DNA of 64,000 bases from Pseudomonadota bacterium (GTDB lineage Bacteria; Pseudomonadota; Gammaproteobacteria; Burkholderiales; Sulfuriferulaceae), in contig JAJYYK010000009.1 in the NCBI GenBank assembly GCA_021801025.1, positions 33,623 through 97,622 of the forward strand, read 5' to 3'. Numbering within the stretch: the first letter of the stretch is position 1; each line of letters opens with the position of its first letter. The notes beneath the pieces are model-generated. The model searched no databases. It saw only the letters and a program-made list of their open reading frames with translations, and had not been told where the DNA came from. This document shows positions 1 through 9,067 of this stretch, one piece after another. A program made the position numbers and the translations under genes.

Positions 1-212
1 TCCATGGTGAAGAACGCGCATCGCTGATGCTTCCACCGGGGCGCCTTGTTTACGTTCATATTGCTCGCGGCGCTGTGACGATTAATGGAATCCATTTTGA
101 AGGCGGCGACGGTGCTCGTCTGCGTGACGAAACGGCGATTGATATTCAGGGCGGCGTGGACTCGGAGCTGCTTATTTTCGTTCTTCGCCCTGTGGAACTG
201 CCGTCCGTCTGA
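1..212 (+). CDS. Pirin-family protein, C-terminal fragment
   Basis: The frame is open from the left window edge to a TGA at 210-212, so only about the last 70 residues are visible. They read as the C-terminal cupin half of a pirin/YhhW-type protein: a VYVHIARG strand, the NGIHFEGGDGA turn, then a hydrophobic strand ending LIFVLRPVEL. Pirins are bicupin metal-binding proteins, some with quercetin 2,3-dioxygenase activity. The metal site lies in the N-terminal cupin, outside the window, so activity cannot be judged. The next gene is convergent, 17 bp away. Confidence 0.8.
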   Translation, partial: HGEERASLMLPPGRLVYVHIARGAVTINGIHFEGGDGARLRDETAIDIQGGVDSELLIFVLRPVELPSV

Positions 213-229
213 ACCCGGCAGGACAAAAG

Positions 230-1072
230 TCACTTCGAACCCTGCAACCGGTAACCCGCAGTACGATCCAGCCCCATTAACTTCACCAGAGTAGGCAAGG
301 TGGCGCGTAGCATGGGTGCCAGAGTATACGGCGGGTTAACCAGCAGCATGCCGCTGCCGTACATGCCCAGGCCGTCCGAGGTCGGTGCGCGCACTTGCAA
401 CACCACATCCAGGCATTTCACCCCTTCCAGCCGCATGATATTGTCCACCATGCGTTGTGGTTCCGGGCGTGGCAACAACGGGTACCACACGGCATACATG
501 CCCGTAGCAAAACGTTGCATAGCGTCTTTGATGGCCTGATGCACCGTCCGGTAATCTTCCTTGTCTTCATACGAAGGGTCAATCAGCACCAGTCCGCGCC
601 GCGAAGGGGGTGGTAACAACGCGCGCATTCCCGCAAAACCGTCTCCAAACTCCACTTTAACTCGTCGTCCGGCCGCTGCGAAATTATCATGTAACAAACG
701 CGCATCTGTAGAATGCAACTCAAACAGGCGCAAACGGTCTGATTCCCGTATGGCTTGCAAGGCCAGCCAGGGTGAACCCGGATATGCTTTGAGCGCGCCT
801 TGTGGGTTCAATTGACGGACTGCTGCAACATAGGTCTGCAAAGGTGCAGGCAAGTTCGGTACATCCCACAATTTTGCAATACCCTGCATATATTCAGCGC
901 CTTGCTGCGCATAACCTGTATCAAGCGAATACAACCCCGCACCGGCATGGGTATCGATCACGATATAAGGCTTGTCTTTCTGGTTCAGGTAATCCAGCAA
1001 TTGCAACAAAATAAAGTGCTTCAGCACATCGGCATGGTTGCCCGCGTGAAAAGCGTGACGATAACTTAACAT
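230..1072 (-). CDS. rlmJ: 23S rRNA (adenine2030-N6)-methyltransferase RlmJ
   Basis: A 280-residue protein of the usual RlmJ length. It starts with the family hallmark MLSYRHAFHAGNHADVLKH, has the SAM-binding loop DTHAGAGLYSL at about residues 41-51, and the catalytic-type motif LIDPSYED at about 163-170 (usually DPPYE; the second proline is Ser here). RlmJ methylates N6 of A2030 in 23S rRNA. It is a single gene, convergent with the pirin fragment and divergent from sbcB, with about 130 bp between the two starts. The ATG at 1072 is the only start that keeps the conserved N-terminus. Confidence 0.96.
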   Translation of the reverse strand: MLSYRHAFHAGNHADVLKHFILLQLLDYLNQKDKPYIVIDTHAGAGLYSLDTGYAQQGAEYMQGIAKLWDVPNLPAPLQTYVAAVRQLNPQGALKAYPGSPWLALQAIRESDRLRLFELHSTDARLLHDNFAAAGRRVKVEFGDGFAGMRALLPPPSRRGLVLIDPSYEDKEDYRTVHQAIKDAMQRFATGMYAVWYPLLPRPEPQRMVDNIMRLEGVKCLDVVLQVRAPTSDGLGMYGSGMLLVNPPYTLAPMLRATLPTLVKLMGLDRTAGYRLQGSK

Positions 1073-1205
1073 TCACTGCTCCAAAAAATAACAGTTTGGG
1101 TTTCATTAATCCATGGCTGAGCATGCGCAGCTTTGCATTAACGAACCTCTAAACCCCCGATTCTGGCATAATTGTAGTAACTTCACACCCTAAATCTTTC
1201 CACGT

Positions 1206-2633
1206 ATGCGCAGTTTTCTTTGGCACGATTATGAAACCTTTGGCGCCAACCCGCGCTGTGACCGTCCATCCCAGTTTGCGGCCATTCGCACTGACGCTGA
1301 ACTCAATGAAATTGAGCCACCGATTGAATTATTTTGCATCCCGACACCGGATTACCTGCCCCAACCCAAAGCATGTCTAATTACAGGGATTACACCCCAG
1401 CACTGCTTGCAATATGGCATACCGGAGTACCAGTTTGCGCAACGCATCGAACAGGCGTTCAGCCAGCCCGGCACGGTGGGTACAGGTTATAACAGTTTCC
1501 ATTTTGATGACGAGGTCACGCGTTTTTTGTTCTGGCGCAATCTGATCGATCCATATGCGCGCGAATGGCAAAACGATTGTGGCCGCTGGGATCTGCTCAA
1601 TGTGATGCGAGCGGCTTACGCACTGCGACCAGAAGGCATTGTTTGGCCCGTCAACGATGAAGGACGCACCAGTTTTAAACTCGAACATTTAAGTGCCGCC
1701 AATGGCTTGGCACACACCCACGCTCATGATGCCGTATCAGATGTGCGCGCCACCATCGCACTGGCTCGTCTGTTGCGCCAACACCAGACCCGTTTATATG
1801 ATTTCTGCCTGGAGCTGCGCCACAAAGCGACGGTTGCGGCACAAATCAGCTTGCACGAGCCGCGTCCTTTTTTACATGTATCGGGTATGGTACCTGCCGA
1901 ACGCGGCTGTCTGATGCTGGCCTGGCCACTGGCCGCACACCCTTTTAACAAAAATGAAGTCATTGTTTGGGACTTGGCCTACGATCCGGAAGAATTATTC
2001 GCCATGGATGCCGACAGCGTGCGCGCCCGGCTATTCAGCAAAACCGAAGATTTGCCAGCAGGACAGTCTCGCCTGCCGATCAAAAGCATACACCTCAATC
2101 GGGCACCCATTGTCATCGGACAAACCAAAACCCTCAGCCCCGTTCAGGCCGAACGCTGGGACATGAATCTTGATCAGCAATTGCGTCATGCAGAAACCCT
2201 GCGACGGGCCCCTAAACTCGACGCACTGTGGCAGGAAGTCTATCGCCCTCGCCCTGTGGCCGATACGGACATCGAGCAAGCGCTGTACAATGGTTTTGTC
2301 AACAATGAAGACCGCCGCGCCTTGCAAAAATTATCACTGCTGGAAGGCGAGGCGTTAATGCACAGCCGACCCGTGTTTGCCGATGCGCGTTTGCCTGAAT
2401 TGCTGTTCCGCTATCGTGCACGCAACTTCCCGCAACACTTAACCCTCGTGGAACAGGAACGTTGGCAACAACATTGCAAAAACCGGCTATTCCACGGCGG
2501 CGACGGCTTACTGACTCTACAAAGTTTTTCGGATGAGATTGATCAATTGGCGGAAACGGCCAATGAGCGAGATGAGGCAATTTTGGCTGACTTGTATGAT
2601 TACGCCAGCGATATTGCTCCGACGGGGAATTAA
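1206..2633 (+). CDS. sbcB: Exodeoxyribonuclease I
   Basis: A 475-residue 3'-5' single-strand DNA exonuclease of the DEDDh type, used in recombination and mismatch repair. The N-terminal exonuclease motif contains WHDYETFG (Asp8 and Glu10 as metal ligands), followed by the GYNSFHFDDE block near residue 99 and the HDAVSDVRAT motif near 177, which gives the last catalytic His and Asp. The SH3-like and C-terminal domains follow. Length matches the family. The stop is 2 bp from the end of the tRNA-Gly gene on the other strand. Confidence 0.96.
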   Translation: MRSFLWHDYETFGANPRCDRPSQFAAIRTDAELNEIEPPIELFCIPTPDYLPQPKACLITGITPQHCLQYGIPEYQFAQRIEQAFSQPGTVGTGYNSFHFDDEVTRFLFWRNLIDPYAREWQNDCGRWDLLNVMRAAYALRPEGIVWPVNDEGRTSFKLEHLSAANGLAHTHAHDAVSDVRATIALARLLRQHQTRLYDFCLELRHKATVAAQISLHEPRPFLHVSGMVPAERGCLMLAWPLAAHPFNKNEVIVWDLAYDPEELFAMDADSVRARLFSKTEDLPAGQSRLPIKSIHLNRAPIVIGQTKTLSPVQAERWDMNLDQQLRHAETLRRAPKLDALWQEVYRPRPVADTDIEQALYNGFVNNEDRRALQKLSLLEGEALMHSRPVFADARLPELLFRYRARNFPQHLTLVEQERWQQHCKNRLFHGGDGLLTLQSFSDEIDQLAETANERDEAILADLYDYASDIAPTGN

Positions 2634-2635
2634 AC

Positions 2636-2709
2636 TGGAGCGGGTGATGGGGATCGAACCCACGTCTAGAGCTTGGGAAGCTTTCGTTCTGCCATTGAAC
2701 TACACCCGC
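2636..2709 (-). tRNA. tRNA-Gly (anticodon TCC)
   Basis: On the minus strand the gene begins GCGGGTGTAG and ends CACCCGCTCCA. The 7-bp acceptor stem pairs GCGGGTG with CACCCGC, the discriminator is T, and CCA is encoded. The T-arm contains GGTTCGATCC. The anticodon loop CTTCCCA between the arms gives TCC. The gene is 74 nt and unbroken. Confidence 0.96.
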
Positions 2710-2729
2710 TGTGGTAGAATTGCGTTGCA

Positions 2730-2758
2730 ATCATACGCTATTTTTCAGGAATTTTGAA
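2730..2758 (-). promoter_or_regulatory. Predicted sigma-70 promoter of tRNA-Gly
   Basis: On the minus strand, TATGAT (2735 to 2730) is a 5/6 -10 box, preceded after a 17-bp spacer by TTCAAA (2758 to 2753), a 4/6 -35 box. The predicted start would give a leader of about 20 nt. It lies inside the leader of thiS on the opposite strand, so the two divergent units share this segment. Confidence 0.5.
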
Positions 2759-2762
2759 GGTG

Positions 2763-2963
2763 ATGACACTGTTAATCAATGGCAGCCCGCAACAATTTGA
2801 ATCGCCACTCACGCTTGGACAGCTGCTCAATACCCTGCAAATGGCCGGCAAGCGCATTGCTGTCGAAAAAAATGGTGAAATTGTACCCCGCAGCCTGCAT
2901 GAGACCACGCATTTGGCCGATGGCGATGCACTGGAAATTGTTGTGGCTGTTGGTGGCGGTTAA
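2763..2963 (+). CDS. thiS: Sulfur carrier protein ThiS
   Basis: A 66-residue beta-grasp protein ending in the Gly-Gly tail (VVAVGGG) that is thiocarboxylated to deliver sulfur for the thiazole of thiamine. The core block SPLTLGQLL and the fold-defining GDALEIV are both present. The ATG at 2763 matches the family start (MTLLINGSP). An in-frame GTG at 2760 lies nearer to the AGGA at 2747-2750, so the exact start is uncertain by one codon. It is followed by thiG with a 29-bp gap. Confidence 0.93.
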   Translation: MTLLINGSPQQFESPLTLGQLLNTLQMAGKRIAVEKNGEIVPRSLHETTHLADGDALEIVVAVGGG

Positions 2964-2992
2964 TTAAATATTAAATTAAGGAACCCAAACAA

Positions 2993-3775
2993 ATGGACAA
3001 ATTAGGGATCGCCGGACGCGAATACACTTCGCGCTTGCTGGTCGGCACAGGGAAATATCGCGATTTTGATCAAACCCGGCAAGCCGTCGAAGCCAGCGGT
3101 GCAGAAATTGTCACTGTGGCCATCCGCCGTACCAATATTGGACAAATCGCTGGTGAGCCCAGCTTGCTCGATGCACTGCCCCCAAACCGTTATACCTACC
3201 TGCCTAATACCGCCGGCTGTTACACTGCAGACGAAGCCGTACGTACCCTGCGTCTGGCGCGTGAACTGCTGGACGGACATGAATTGGTCAAACTGGAAGT
3301 TCTGGGCGATCCGCACACCCTGTACCCCAATGTCATCGAAACGCTCAAAGCGGCCAAAACCCTTATCCATGAAGGCTTTAAAGTAATGGTCTATACATCG
3401 GACGATCCGATTGTGGCACGGGAATTTGAAGCAATGGGCTGCGTTGCTGTCATGCCTTTGGCATCACTTATCGGCTCAGGCATGGGGATACTTAACCCCT
3501 GGAATTTACAGATTATCATCAACGAACTCAAAGTTCCGGTGATTGTCGATGCAGGCGTTGGCACTGCCAGCGATGCCGCCATTGCCATGGAACTCGGTTG
3601 TGCGGGGGTGTTAATGAATACCGCTATCGCCGCAGCACAAGACCCCGTGCGCATGGCGGGCGCCATGAAACTGGCGGTCACCGCAGGCCGCCAAGCGTAT
3701 CTGGCTGGCCGCATGCCCAAAAAAATCTACACCGCAAGCCCATCATCACCCGGCACGGGCATTATTGGCAGCTAA
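2993..3775 (+). CDS. thiG: Thiazole synthase
   Basis: A 260-residue (beta/alpha)8 enzyme that condenses 1-deoxy-xylulose 5-phosphate, dehydroglycine and the ThiS thiocarboxylate into the thiazole phosphate of thiamine. Visible landmarks are AIRRTNIGQ, the Schiff-base lysine in LVKLEVLGD near residue 96, the phosphate-binding [13 protein letters not shown], and GVLMNTAIA. Full length. An AAGGAA ribosome site precedes the start. The stop TAA shares its last base with the start of trmB, so the two are probably translationally coupled. Confidence 0.97.
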   Translation: MDKLGIAGREYTSRLLVGTGKYRDFDQTRQAVEASGAEIVTVAIRRTNIGQIAGEPSLLDALPPNRYTYLPNTAGCYTADEAVRTLRLARELLDGHELVKLEVLGDPHTLYPNVIETLKAAKTLIHEGFKVMVYTSDDPIVAREFEAMGCVAVMPLASLIGSGMGILNPWNLQIIINELKVPVIVDAGVGTASDAAIAMELGCAGVLMNTAIAAAQDPVRMAGAMKLAVTAGRQAYLAGRMPKKIYTASPSSPGTGIIGS

Positions 3776-4467
3776 TGGAAACGACTTCAACTTCACCCGT
3801 ACACCGCCCGATACGCAGTTATGTGCTGCGTCAAGGACGCCTCACTGTGGCACAAGAGCGGGCACTCAGCCAGATGATGCCTGTATACGGCATCCCGTTC
3901 GAAGAGCAACCACTTGATTTGCAGACCTTATATGGGCGTAGCGCGCCAAAAATCATGGAAATTGGTTTTGGTATGGGGCAAGCTACCGCACACATCGCAG
4001 CCCAACACCCAGAAAATGATTACCTTGGCATCGAGGTGCATACCCCTGGCGTCGGCAGTCTGCTCAGCTTGATCGAACAACACGAACTCAGTAACCTGCG
4101 CATCATTCAGCACGATGCCGTTGCAGTGATCAAGCACATGATCCCGGACGCCAGTCTGGCGGGCATCCATATCTTTTTTCCCGACCCCTGGCACAAGGCC
4201 CGGCACCACAAACGTCGTTTGATACAGCCCGATTTCGTTGCCTTGCTGGCAAAAAAACTGGCTCCTAACGCCTATTTACACCTTGCCACTGACTGGGAAG
4301 CTTACGCCGAACACATGCTCGCTGTCTTGCGCAACGAGTCCAGCCTCATCAACCTGCATAAAACCCACGCACCGCGCCCGGCATATCGTCCATTAACAAA
4401 ATTTGAGCAACGCGGCCTAAAACTGGGACATGGTGTATGGGATTTGGTATTCAACAAAGTGCCGTAA
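3775..4467 (+). CDS. trmB: tRNA (guanine46-N7)-methyltransferase TrmB
   Basis: A 230-residue SAM-dependent enzyme that makes m7G46 in tRNA. It has the SAM loop [10 protein letters not shown], the acidic strand YLGIEVH, the signature [16 protein letters not shown] and the late block [15 protein letters not shown]. The reading frame stays open upstream to 3598, but that stretch is a shadow inside thiG. The ATG at 3775 overlaps the thiG stop and matches the family N-terminus. Clustering of thiS, thiG and trmB is common in betaproteobacteria. Confidence 0.96.
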   Translation: METTSTSPVHRPIRSYVLRQGRLTVAQERALSQMMPVYGIPFEEQPLDLQTLYGRSAPKIMEIGFGMGQATAHIAAQHPENDYLGIEVHTPGVGSLLSLIEQHELSNLRIIQHDAVAVIKHMIPDASLAGIHIFFPDPWHKARHHKRRLIQPDFVALLAKKLAPNAYLHLATDWEAYAEHMLAVLRNESSLINLHKTHAPRPAYRPLTKFEQRGLKLGHGVWDLVFNKVP

Positions 4468-4629
4468 GGCACATCACGAACAAACGTCTGGTGAAGCAGC
4501 TGCACCACCTTCAACACAGACGTGTCACCTCAACCGCATTGATTTTACTTCGGCAACCTTGTCACCCCACATTGAACTTGCGATCTTGATACAATGCGAC
4601 GAACGCTACCGTCATGCAAAAATTTCGGG

Positions 4630-5193
4630 CTAAAACTCGTTCTGCAACCGCTTATATCCTTTGACTAACCGTATATTAGTCTGTGCTACATCTTCAGAAA
4701 AATCTTTTTCACTGAACCCTACTTGCGGAATCATGCTGAGGTCAGAATCGGCATGAAGATTGGTGGTAGAGGGAATATGAAATCCATCCGGCACAGAGCA
4801 CGCCTCGACAACAGAGTTATGCCGCACCACACAATTGTTACCCACCCTGCAATTGTATAACACACTGTTAAAACCGATAAAGACATGGTTACCCACTACA
4901 CAAGGGCCATGCACAATAGAACGGTGGGCGATGGAAGTTTGTTCGCCGATTTGCACTGCTGCGCCAGATTTTGAATGAATCACCACACCATCCTGGATGT
5001 TGGAATTTGCACCAATAAAAATGGCCTCCATTTGGCCTGACTCATTCACCTCATCGGCACGAATCACCGCATAGGGGCCGATAAACACATTCGCACCAAT
5101 CACCACTTTGCCGCAAATAATGGCTGTCGGATCAACAAAAGCAGATTCATCAATCACCGGCAAATCACCGCTGGGGTTTTTACGTATCATCAT
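4630..5193 (-). CDS. Gamma-class carbonic anhydrase-like hexapeptide-repeat protein
   Basis: A 187-residue left-handed beta-helix protein with successive I/V-G-x-N/x hexapeptides. It resembles Cam and the N-terminal domain of CcmM more than a sugar acyltransferase: DPTAIICGKVVIG, YAVIRADE and IQDGVVIHSKSG are typical. The zinc-ligand pattern is visible as a His in VIHSKSG and two His five residues apart in IAHRSIVHG, so hydration of CO2 is plausible. An alternative is a non-catalytic YrdA-like protein. Convergent with trmB; the 162-bp gap between them contains a 7-bp inverted repeat (ACGTCTG/CAGACGT) without a T-run. Confidence 0.85.
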   Translation of the reverse strand: MMIRKNPSGDLPVIDESAFVDPTAIICGKVVIGANVFIGPYAVIRADEVNESGQMEAIFIGANSNIQDGVVIHSKSGAAVQIGEQTSIAHRSIVHGPCVVGNHVFIGFNSVLYNCRVGNNCVVRHNSVVEACSVPDGFHIPSTTNLHADSDLSMIPQVGFSEKDFSEDVAQTNIRLVKGYKRLQNEF

Positions 5194-5506
5194 TACACAG
5201 AGCTGAACACCACGTTATTGGTTTTGCCAATTCCGTGACCAAGCTAAGCCTCACTAAAAAATTATCGCTACTATACCCAATTTTGCATTATTCAGGAAAT
5301 TTTTTTATCAACCGATTGATTACATAATGAATAAATGCAAACTTTACCGCACATAAAAATATCGCAATATCCCAGCACACCCGGTTCACTCTTTATTTCC
5401 TGTGCTCTATCGGTGACGGTCCGTAAAAATTAATTTTTAAATCAAACATGCGCGTAAAATACGTTGGGCGCACCCGCGCTATGTGTATTTTTTGGATGCA
5501 ACAACC
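5194..5506. other. Gene-free divergent promoter region
   Basis: About 313 bp of AT-rich DNA between the divergent carbonic anhydrase and methyltransferase genes, so it should carry promoters for both. There is a 14-bp perfect palindrome AAAAATTAATTTTT at 5425-5438 and a TATAGT hexamer on the minus strand near 5273. I could not pair it with a convincing -35. No reading frame worth calling. Confidence 0.5.
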
Positions 5507-6709
5507 ATGAAACAAAACTCAAGCAATACCGCACTACCTTTGGCAATGGGGAAAACATCAGGCAAACCCGTGCCCGTGACCGGGCGCCCCACCATCAATT
5601 GGACTGAAGCAAATACTGCCCGTTCAGCAATCTGGCGCTCAGAAAATAAAATACCGCCACCCAAACGCGTTGCGATCGCGGATGACACCATGACAGCCGA
5701 TACGGCCTATCGTTTAGCCTGTGAAGGTAATGCACTCCTTTGGCGGGGTGATTTCCACAATGCGCGCCAGTTACTTCAGGCGCTAGGACGCCGTGTTGAC
5801 CGACCACCACACAGAAAATCAGTCAGGCAAGCCACTTCGCCTACCGAAGCCTTCAACTTTCACCGTCAGGCACAGTCGTTGCGTGCCCGTGTTCTGGCGA
5901 TGTTGCTGATACCGCTCAACGCCGATTACACTATCCCCTTGCGGCGCGCACCGGATGTGCTGGAAGCCTGCACCGAAGCTTACGGCGCGGAAACTGTCGC
6001 CACCATCGTCTCGCTACGCGAACTACTCGGCTTGATCGGGGCGCACGAATGGCGCAAAAAAGGCGTGGCAATTCCTGTCCTCGGAGAACGCATTCACCCG
6101 CATTATGGTGTTTTCTCACCCGTGCGTGGTGAATATATGGAACTGGTGGCACAGGCACCGCTGCCTTCCACCAGCCTCGCGTTCGACATTGGTACCGGCA
6201 CAGGCGTATTGGCGGCACTGTTGGCCCACCGGGGCGTTCAGCATATCGTCGCCACGGACAATGACCCGCGCGCACTGGCCTGCGCCCGTGAAAACATCAC
6301 ACGACTGGGATGGAGCGAACAAATCGATCTGGTGCAAACGGATATGTTTCCGGCAGGACGCGCACCACTGGTGATTTGCAATCCGCCATGGATACCGGCA
6401 CGCCCCAATGCAGCGATTGAATACGCGATTTACGACCACGACAGCCAGATGTTACGCAAATTTCTCAATGGATTGACTGAACATCTTGAACGCGCAGGCG
6501 AGGGCTGGCTGATCCTGTCTGATTTCGCCGAACATCTGGGCCTGCGGTCGCGCGAGGAATTGCTGGAAATGATCGCGGCAGCAGGATTGAAAGTTCTGGA
6601 ACGGCTGGATGTCAAGCCACACCACCCCAAAACCCGCGATGACACCGACCCGCTACACCTTGCACGCCAGGCAGAAACCACCTCGCTCTGGCGCCTCGCT
6701 CCAAATTAA
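5507..6709 (+). CDS. Class I SAM-dependent methyltransferase with NPPW motif
   Basis: About 400 residues. The C-terminal half is a Rossmann methyltransferase: the SAM loop AFDIGTGTGVLAALLAHRG, then ATDNDPRA, then ICNPPWIPA. An NPPW/NPPY tetrapeptide is typical of enzymes that methylate planar amides or exocyclic amines (HemK/PrmC, RlmG, N6-adenine). The N-terminal half (WRGDFHNARQLLQALGRR) is a helical, possibly substrate-binding region. The substrate is not recognisable. The ATG at 5507 keeps the apparently conserved PPPKRVAIADDTM block; a GTG at 5483 is an alternative. Convergent with the patatin gene. Confidence 0.8.
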   Translation: MKQNSSNTALPLAMGKTSGKPVPVTGRPTINWTEANTARSAIWRSENKIPPPKRVAIADDTMTADTAYRLACEGNALLWRGDFHNARQLLQALGRRVDRPPHRKSVRQATSPTEAFNFHRQAQSLRARVLAMLLIPLNADYTIPLRRAPDVLEACTEAYGAETVATIVSLRELLGLIGAHEWRKKGVAIPVLGERIHPHYGVFSPVRGEYMELVAQAPLPSTSLAFDIGTGTGVLAALLAHRGVQHIVATDNDPRALACARENITRLGWSEQIDLVQTDMFPAGRAPLVICNPPWIPARPNAAIEYAIYDHDSQMLRKFLNGLTEHLERAGEGWLILSDFAEHLGLRSREELLEMIAAAGLKVLERLDVKPHHPKTRDDTDPLHLARQAETTSLWRLAPN

Positions 6710-6740
6710 TACAGAGAAAGCACTCGCGCATCGCTTTAAG

Positions 6741-7646
6741 TTACCTGCCCAGATTGGCCAATTTGGCTTTAATCTCGGGCATCATTGCCGTGGCGGCTTC
6801 TTCACCTTCCAATATGGCAAGGTGCCGTCCATCCAGGTTACTCACATCAATATCCTGTATGCGTGGGCGGATGACGATGTCGGCCTGGGGCAGTTCATAA
6901 CGGCTGATGGTCTGACTCATGATATCAAACGTCTGCATCAGCACATCAATGGTGCTGTTGGTGTGGTTATTTCTGGGCTTGTTGGAAATGTCCACTGCAA
7001 TAACGAAATCAGCTCCAAGCGACCGGGCAACATTGACAGGTACCGGGCTCACCAAGCCACCATCCACATAACTTTTCTCCGCGATAACGACAGGTTGAAA
7101 TATGCCAGGCACCGCACTGGAAGCGCGGACGGCCTGTCCTGTATTCCCCGTGCGGAACACCACCATTTCACCAGTGCTTAAATCAGTCGCCACTGCGGCA
7201 AAACTACGTTTAAGTTTTTCAATCGGCGTTTGTTTCACAGCGATATTGACAAATTTTTGCAAGGCCTCGCCCTTGAAAACACCACGACTGGGCCAAGTCC
7301 AATCAATCAGAGATTGCGCTTCCATTGGAATCGCAAATTGTTGCAATTCATAGCCGTTATACCCATAAGCATACAGGGAACCGATCACCGACCCTGCACT
7401 GGTCCCGACAATCATGTCTGGCACAATACCCTGGGCTTCCAGTACTTTGATCACACCAATATGCGCAAAGCCGCGCGTGCCACCACCGCCCAGCACAAGG
7501 GCGATTTTGGGTACGTGACGAGTGACAACAGGCTGAAGTTGGGGCGGAGTCGGCCCGGCATGTTTAGGCAGCGTTGAGCAAGCCGTTAAGTTGAACAACA
7601 AAAAGAAACTGAATAGCCAAGTATAAAAAAAACGGGAACACATCAT
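6741..7646 (-). CDS. Patatin-like phospholipase lipoprotein (RssA-type)
   Basis: About 301 residues. The N-terminus is a lipoprotein signal: a hydrophobic stretch then LTACS, so the mature protein should start at that Cys and be membrane-anchored. The patatin catalytic set is complete: oxyanion loop GGGGTRGFAH, nucleophile elbow GTSAGS, and catalytic Asp in YVDGGL. The family hydrolyses acyl esters of lipids. I chose the ATG pair at 7646/7643. The frame extends to a TTG at 7694, but that sits in the TTGACG hexamer (7694 to 7689) that could instead be a -35 element. Confidence 0.88.
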   Translation of the reverse strand: MMCSRFFYTWLFSFFLLFNLTACSTLPKHAGPTPPQLQPVVTRHVPKIALVLGGGGTRGFAHIGVIKVLEAQGIVPDMIVGTSAGSVIGSLYAYGYNGYELQQFAIPMEAQSLIDWTWPSRGVFKGEALQKFVNIAVKQTPIEKLKRSFAAVATDLSTGEMVVFRTGNTGQAVRASSAVPGIFQPVVIAEKSYVDGGLVSPVPVNVARSLGADFVIAVDISNKPRNNHTNSTIDVLMQTFDIMSQTISRYELPQADIVIRPRIQDIDVSNLDGRHLAILEGEEAATAMMPEIKAKLANLGR

Positions 7647-8009
7647 TTTAAATAGGGTTAATTTATTGTGAATAGCAAATGAAATTCGCGTCAATATAGC
7701 AGTATGGTTTTAGGGAGGAAAAGACTTGGTGAGCGAAAAAATCTTTTGCTGTCCAGTTTGTGCAAATTTGCAGCTGATTTCCTTTCGGTTCGCCATGCAC
7801 ATTGGTCTCGCCGCAAATGAGCCGCAGTCAGTATAACAAATAAATTTGGCACTGCTGCAGGGAAAATGTGGCTTGCCTTTCCTCCGGCAACTCTCGCCGG
7901 ATTAAGATGGCGCGGAAGTCCAGCAAAAACCGTTCCGGGTAATCCCTGCATAGTCAGGCATCCGCATAAACATAAGGTAACGTCTACTTTTACCGAACTC
8001 TATCGCGTT
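7647..8009. other. Gene-free gap
   Basis: About 360 bp between two minus-strand genes. An 86-codon minus-strand frame (7951-7691) has no ribosome site and low-complexity shadow-like content, so I do not call it. TTGACG on the minus strand at 7694-7689 may be the -35 of the patatin promoter. Nothing else stands out. Confidence 0.4.
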
Positions 8010-8888
8010 TCACTCAACTTCAGGAACCAAAGGCTCTGATTTCGGGACTGACGGCTCCGGGGGAATATCCACCTCGCCACCTGGCGGAGCGAAATGTTCT
8101 TTGTCCGCACAAAAACACGGGCAATAGCACTGATTGGCGCTCATCGTCGCTTCCCTTAACCTTATTTCAAACTCCCTGGTTTTGTTTTCCCTCTCTCGGT
8201 CACGTTCCTCTTTCTGAAGCATCGCCAAAGAATATTCGTGCATGTTTCTCAACATGAGATTCATGTTCTCGTAGATATGATGATAAACATCACCATCCTG
8301 AACAACATTCACCTTTTTATATTCAAAATAAGCATCATTTTTATTCAAAATCGCAACAATATCGAGCACCAGACCGGAAAATAGTTTGATTGTATCCTCA
8401 ATCAAGACACTCTCATTAATGATCAACTGTTCTGTATAAACAATTAGTTGCGATTCATAGAGTATTTTGTCGCCAAACTCTCCAATTTTATTGGCCATGA
8501 ATAAAATGCGATCGGACATTTCGCCGATACGGTCGGCCATCACACCGATCTGCACAGCCATAAATAACACTCTGTTTGCCATGGGGCCTACCGCTTCGCC
8601 CTTTAAAGCAAACTCAAAACCCAGGTCCATACCGTGTTCAGCGAAAACAAAGCCCAGATCCATGCCATGATTCGCAAATTGCGCGGCAAGTTCCATGCCT
8701 TCTTTGGCCAGTTGTTGCCAAGTGGTTGCCGTCTCGATGACTTGCTTAATGACTTCGCCTGGAAGCGGTGCCTGATTACGTCGTTCCAGCATCGATTTAT
8801 GCGTTTCCACCATATGTTGATGTAGCGTGGGAATAAGGGTATTCATTTTTCCCATGATATCGTTAGGATCCGTATTGGCATTAAACAT
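8010..8888 (-). CDS. Uncharacterised protein with MADRIGE-type heptad repeats and a Cys-rich tail
   Basis: A 292-residue protein with no named domain that I recognise. The N-terminal third is helical. Residues about 70-90 contain two near-copies of the unit HGMDLGF. Residues about 103-145 are consecutive seven-residue units (MANRVLF, MAVQIGV, MADRIGE, MSDRILF, MANKIGE, FGDKILY, ESQLIVY), a regular amphipathic helix. A charged coiled-coil-like stretch (QKEERDRERENKTREFEIR) follows, then a cluster of four Cys in CYCPCFC, then a Pro-rich acidic C-terminus. No signal peptide. It is divergent from mscS. Similar MADRIGE repeats occur in other proteobacterial hypothetical proteins (from memory). Role unknown; helical bundle or granule/membrane-surface coat are guesses. 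Confidence 0.8.
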   Translation of the reverse strand: MFNANTDPNDIMGKMNTLIPTLHQHMVETHKSMLERRNQAPLPGEVIKQVIETATTWQQLAKEGMELAAQFANHGMDLGFVFAEHGMDLGFEFALKGEAVGPMANRVLFMAVQIGVMADRIGEMSDRILFMANKIGEFGDKILYESQLIVYTEQLIINESVLIEDTIKLFSGLVLDIVAILNKNDAYFEYKKVNVVQDGDVYHHIYENMNLMLRNMHEYSLAMLQKEERDRERENKTREFEIRLREATMSANQCYCPCFCADKEHFAPPGGEVDIPPEPSVPKSEPLVPEVE

Positions 8889-9067
8889 GTTTAACCTCTT
8901 TGGTCATAGACATTTGAAAATTGTATACCTATCTCGCTCCTGTAGTGAGTGTCCCTGTTCCAGTATCCGGTAATGAAATTCCGGTTTTCAATCACAATGT
9001 TTTGGATAATAATAAAAAGAGCGCGCGACAACCCGCGCAACGCAATTCAGCCAAGAGGAATCCAGCC

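Noticed and set aside
6609..7181. 190-codon plus-strand frame overlapping the methyltransferase end and the patatin gene
   Set aside because: It runs antisense through the patatin gene, and the patatin motifs are decisive for the minus strand.
7691..7951. 86-codon minus-strand frame between patatin and the heptad-repeat gene
   Set aside because: No ribosome site and no protein-like pattern.
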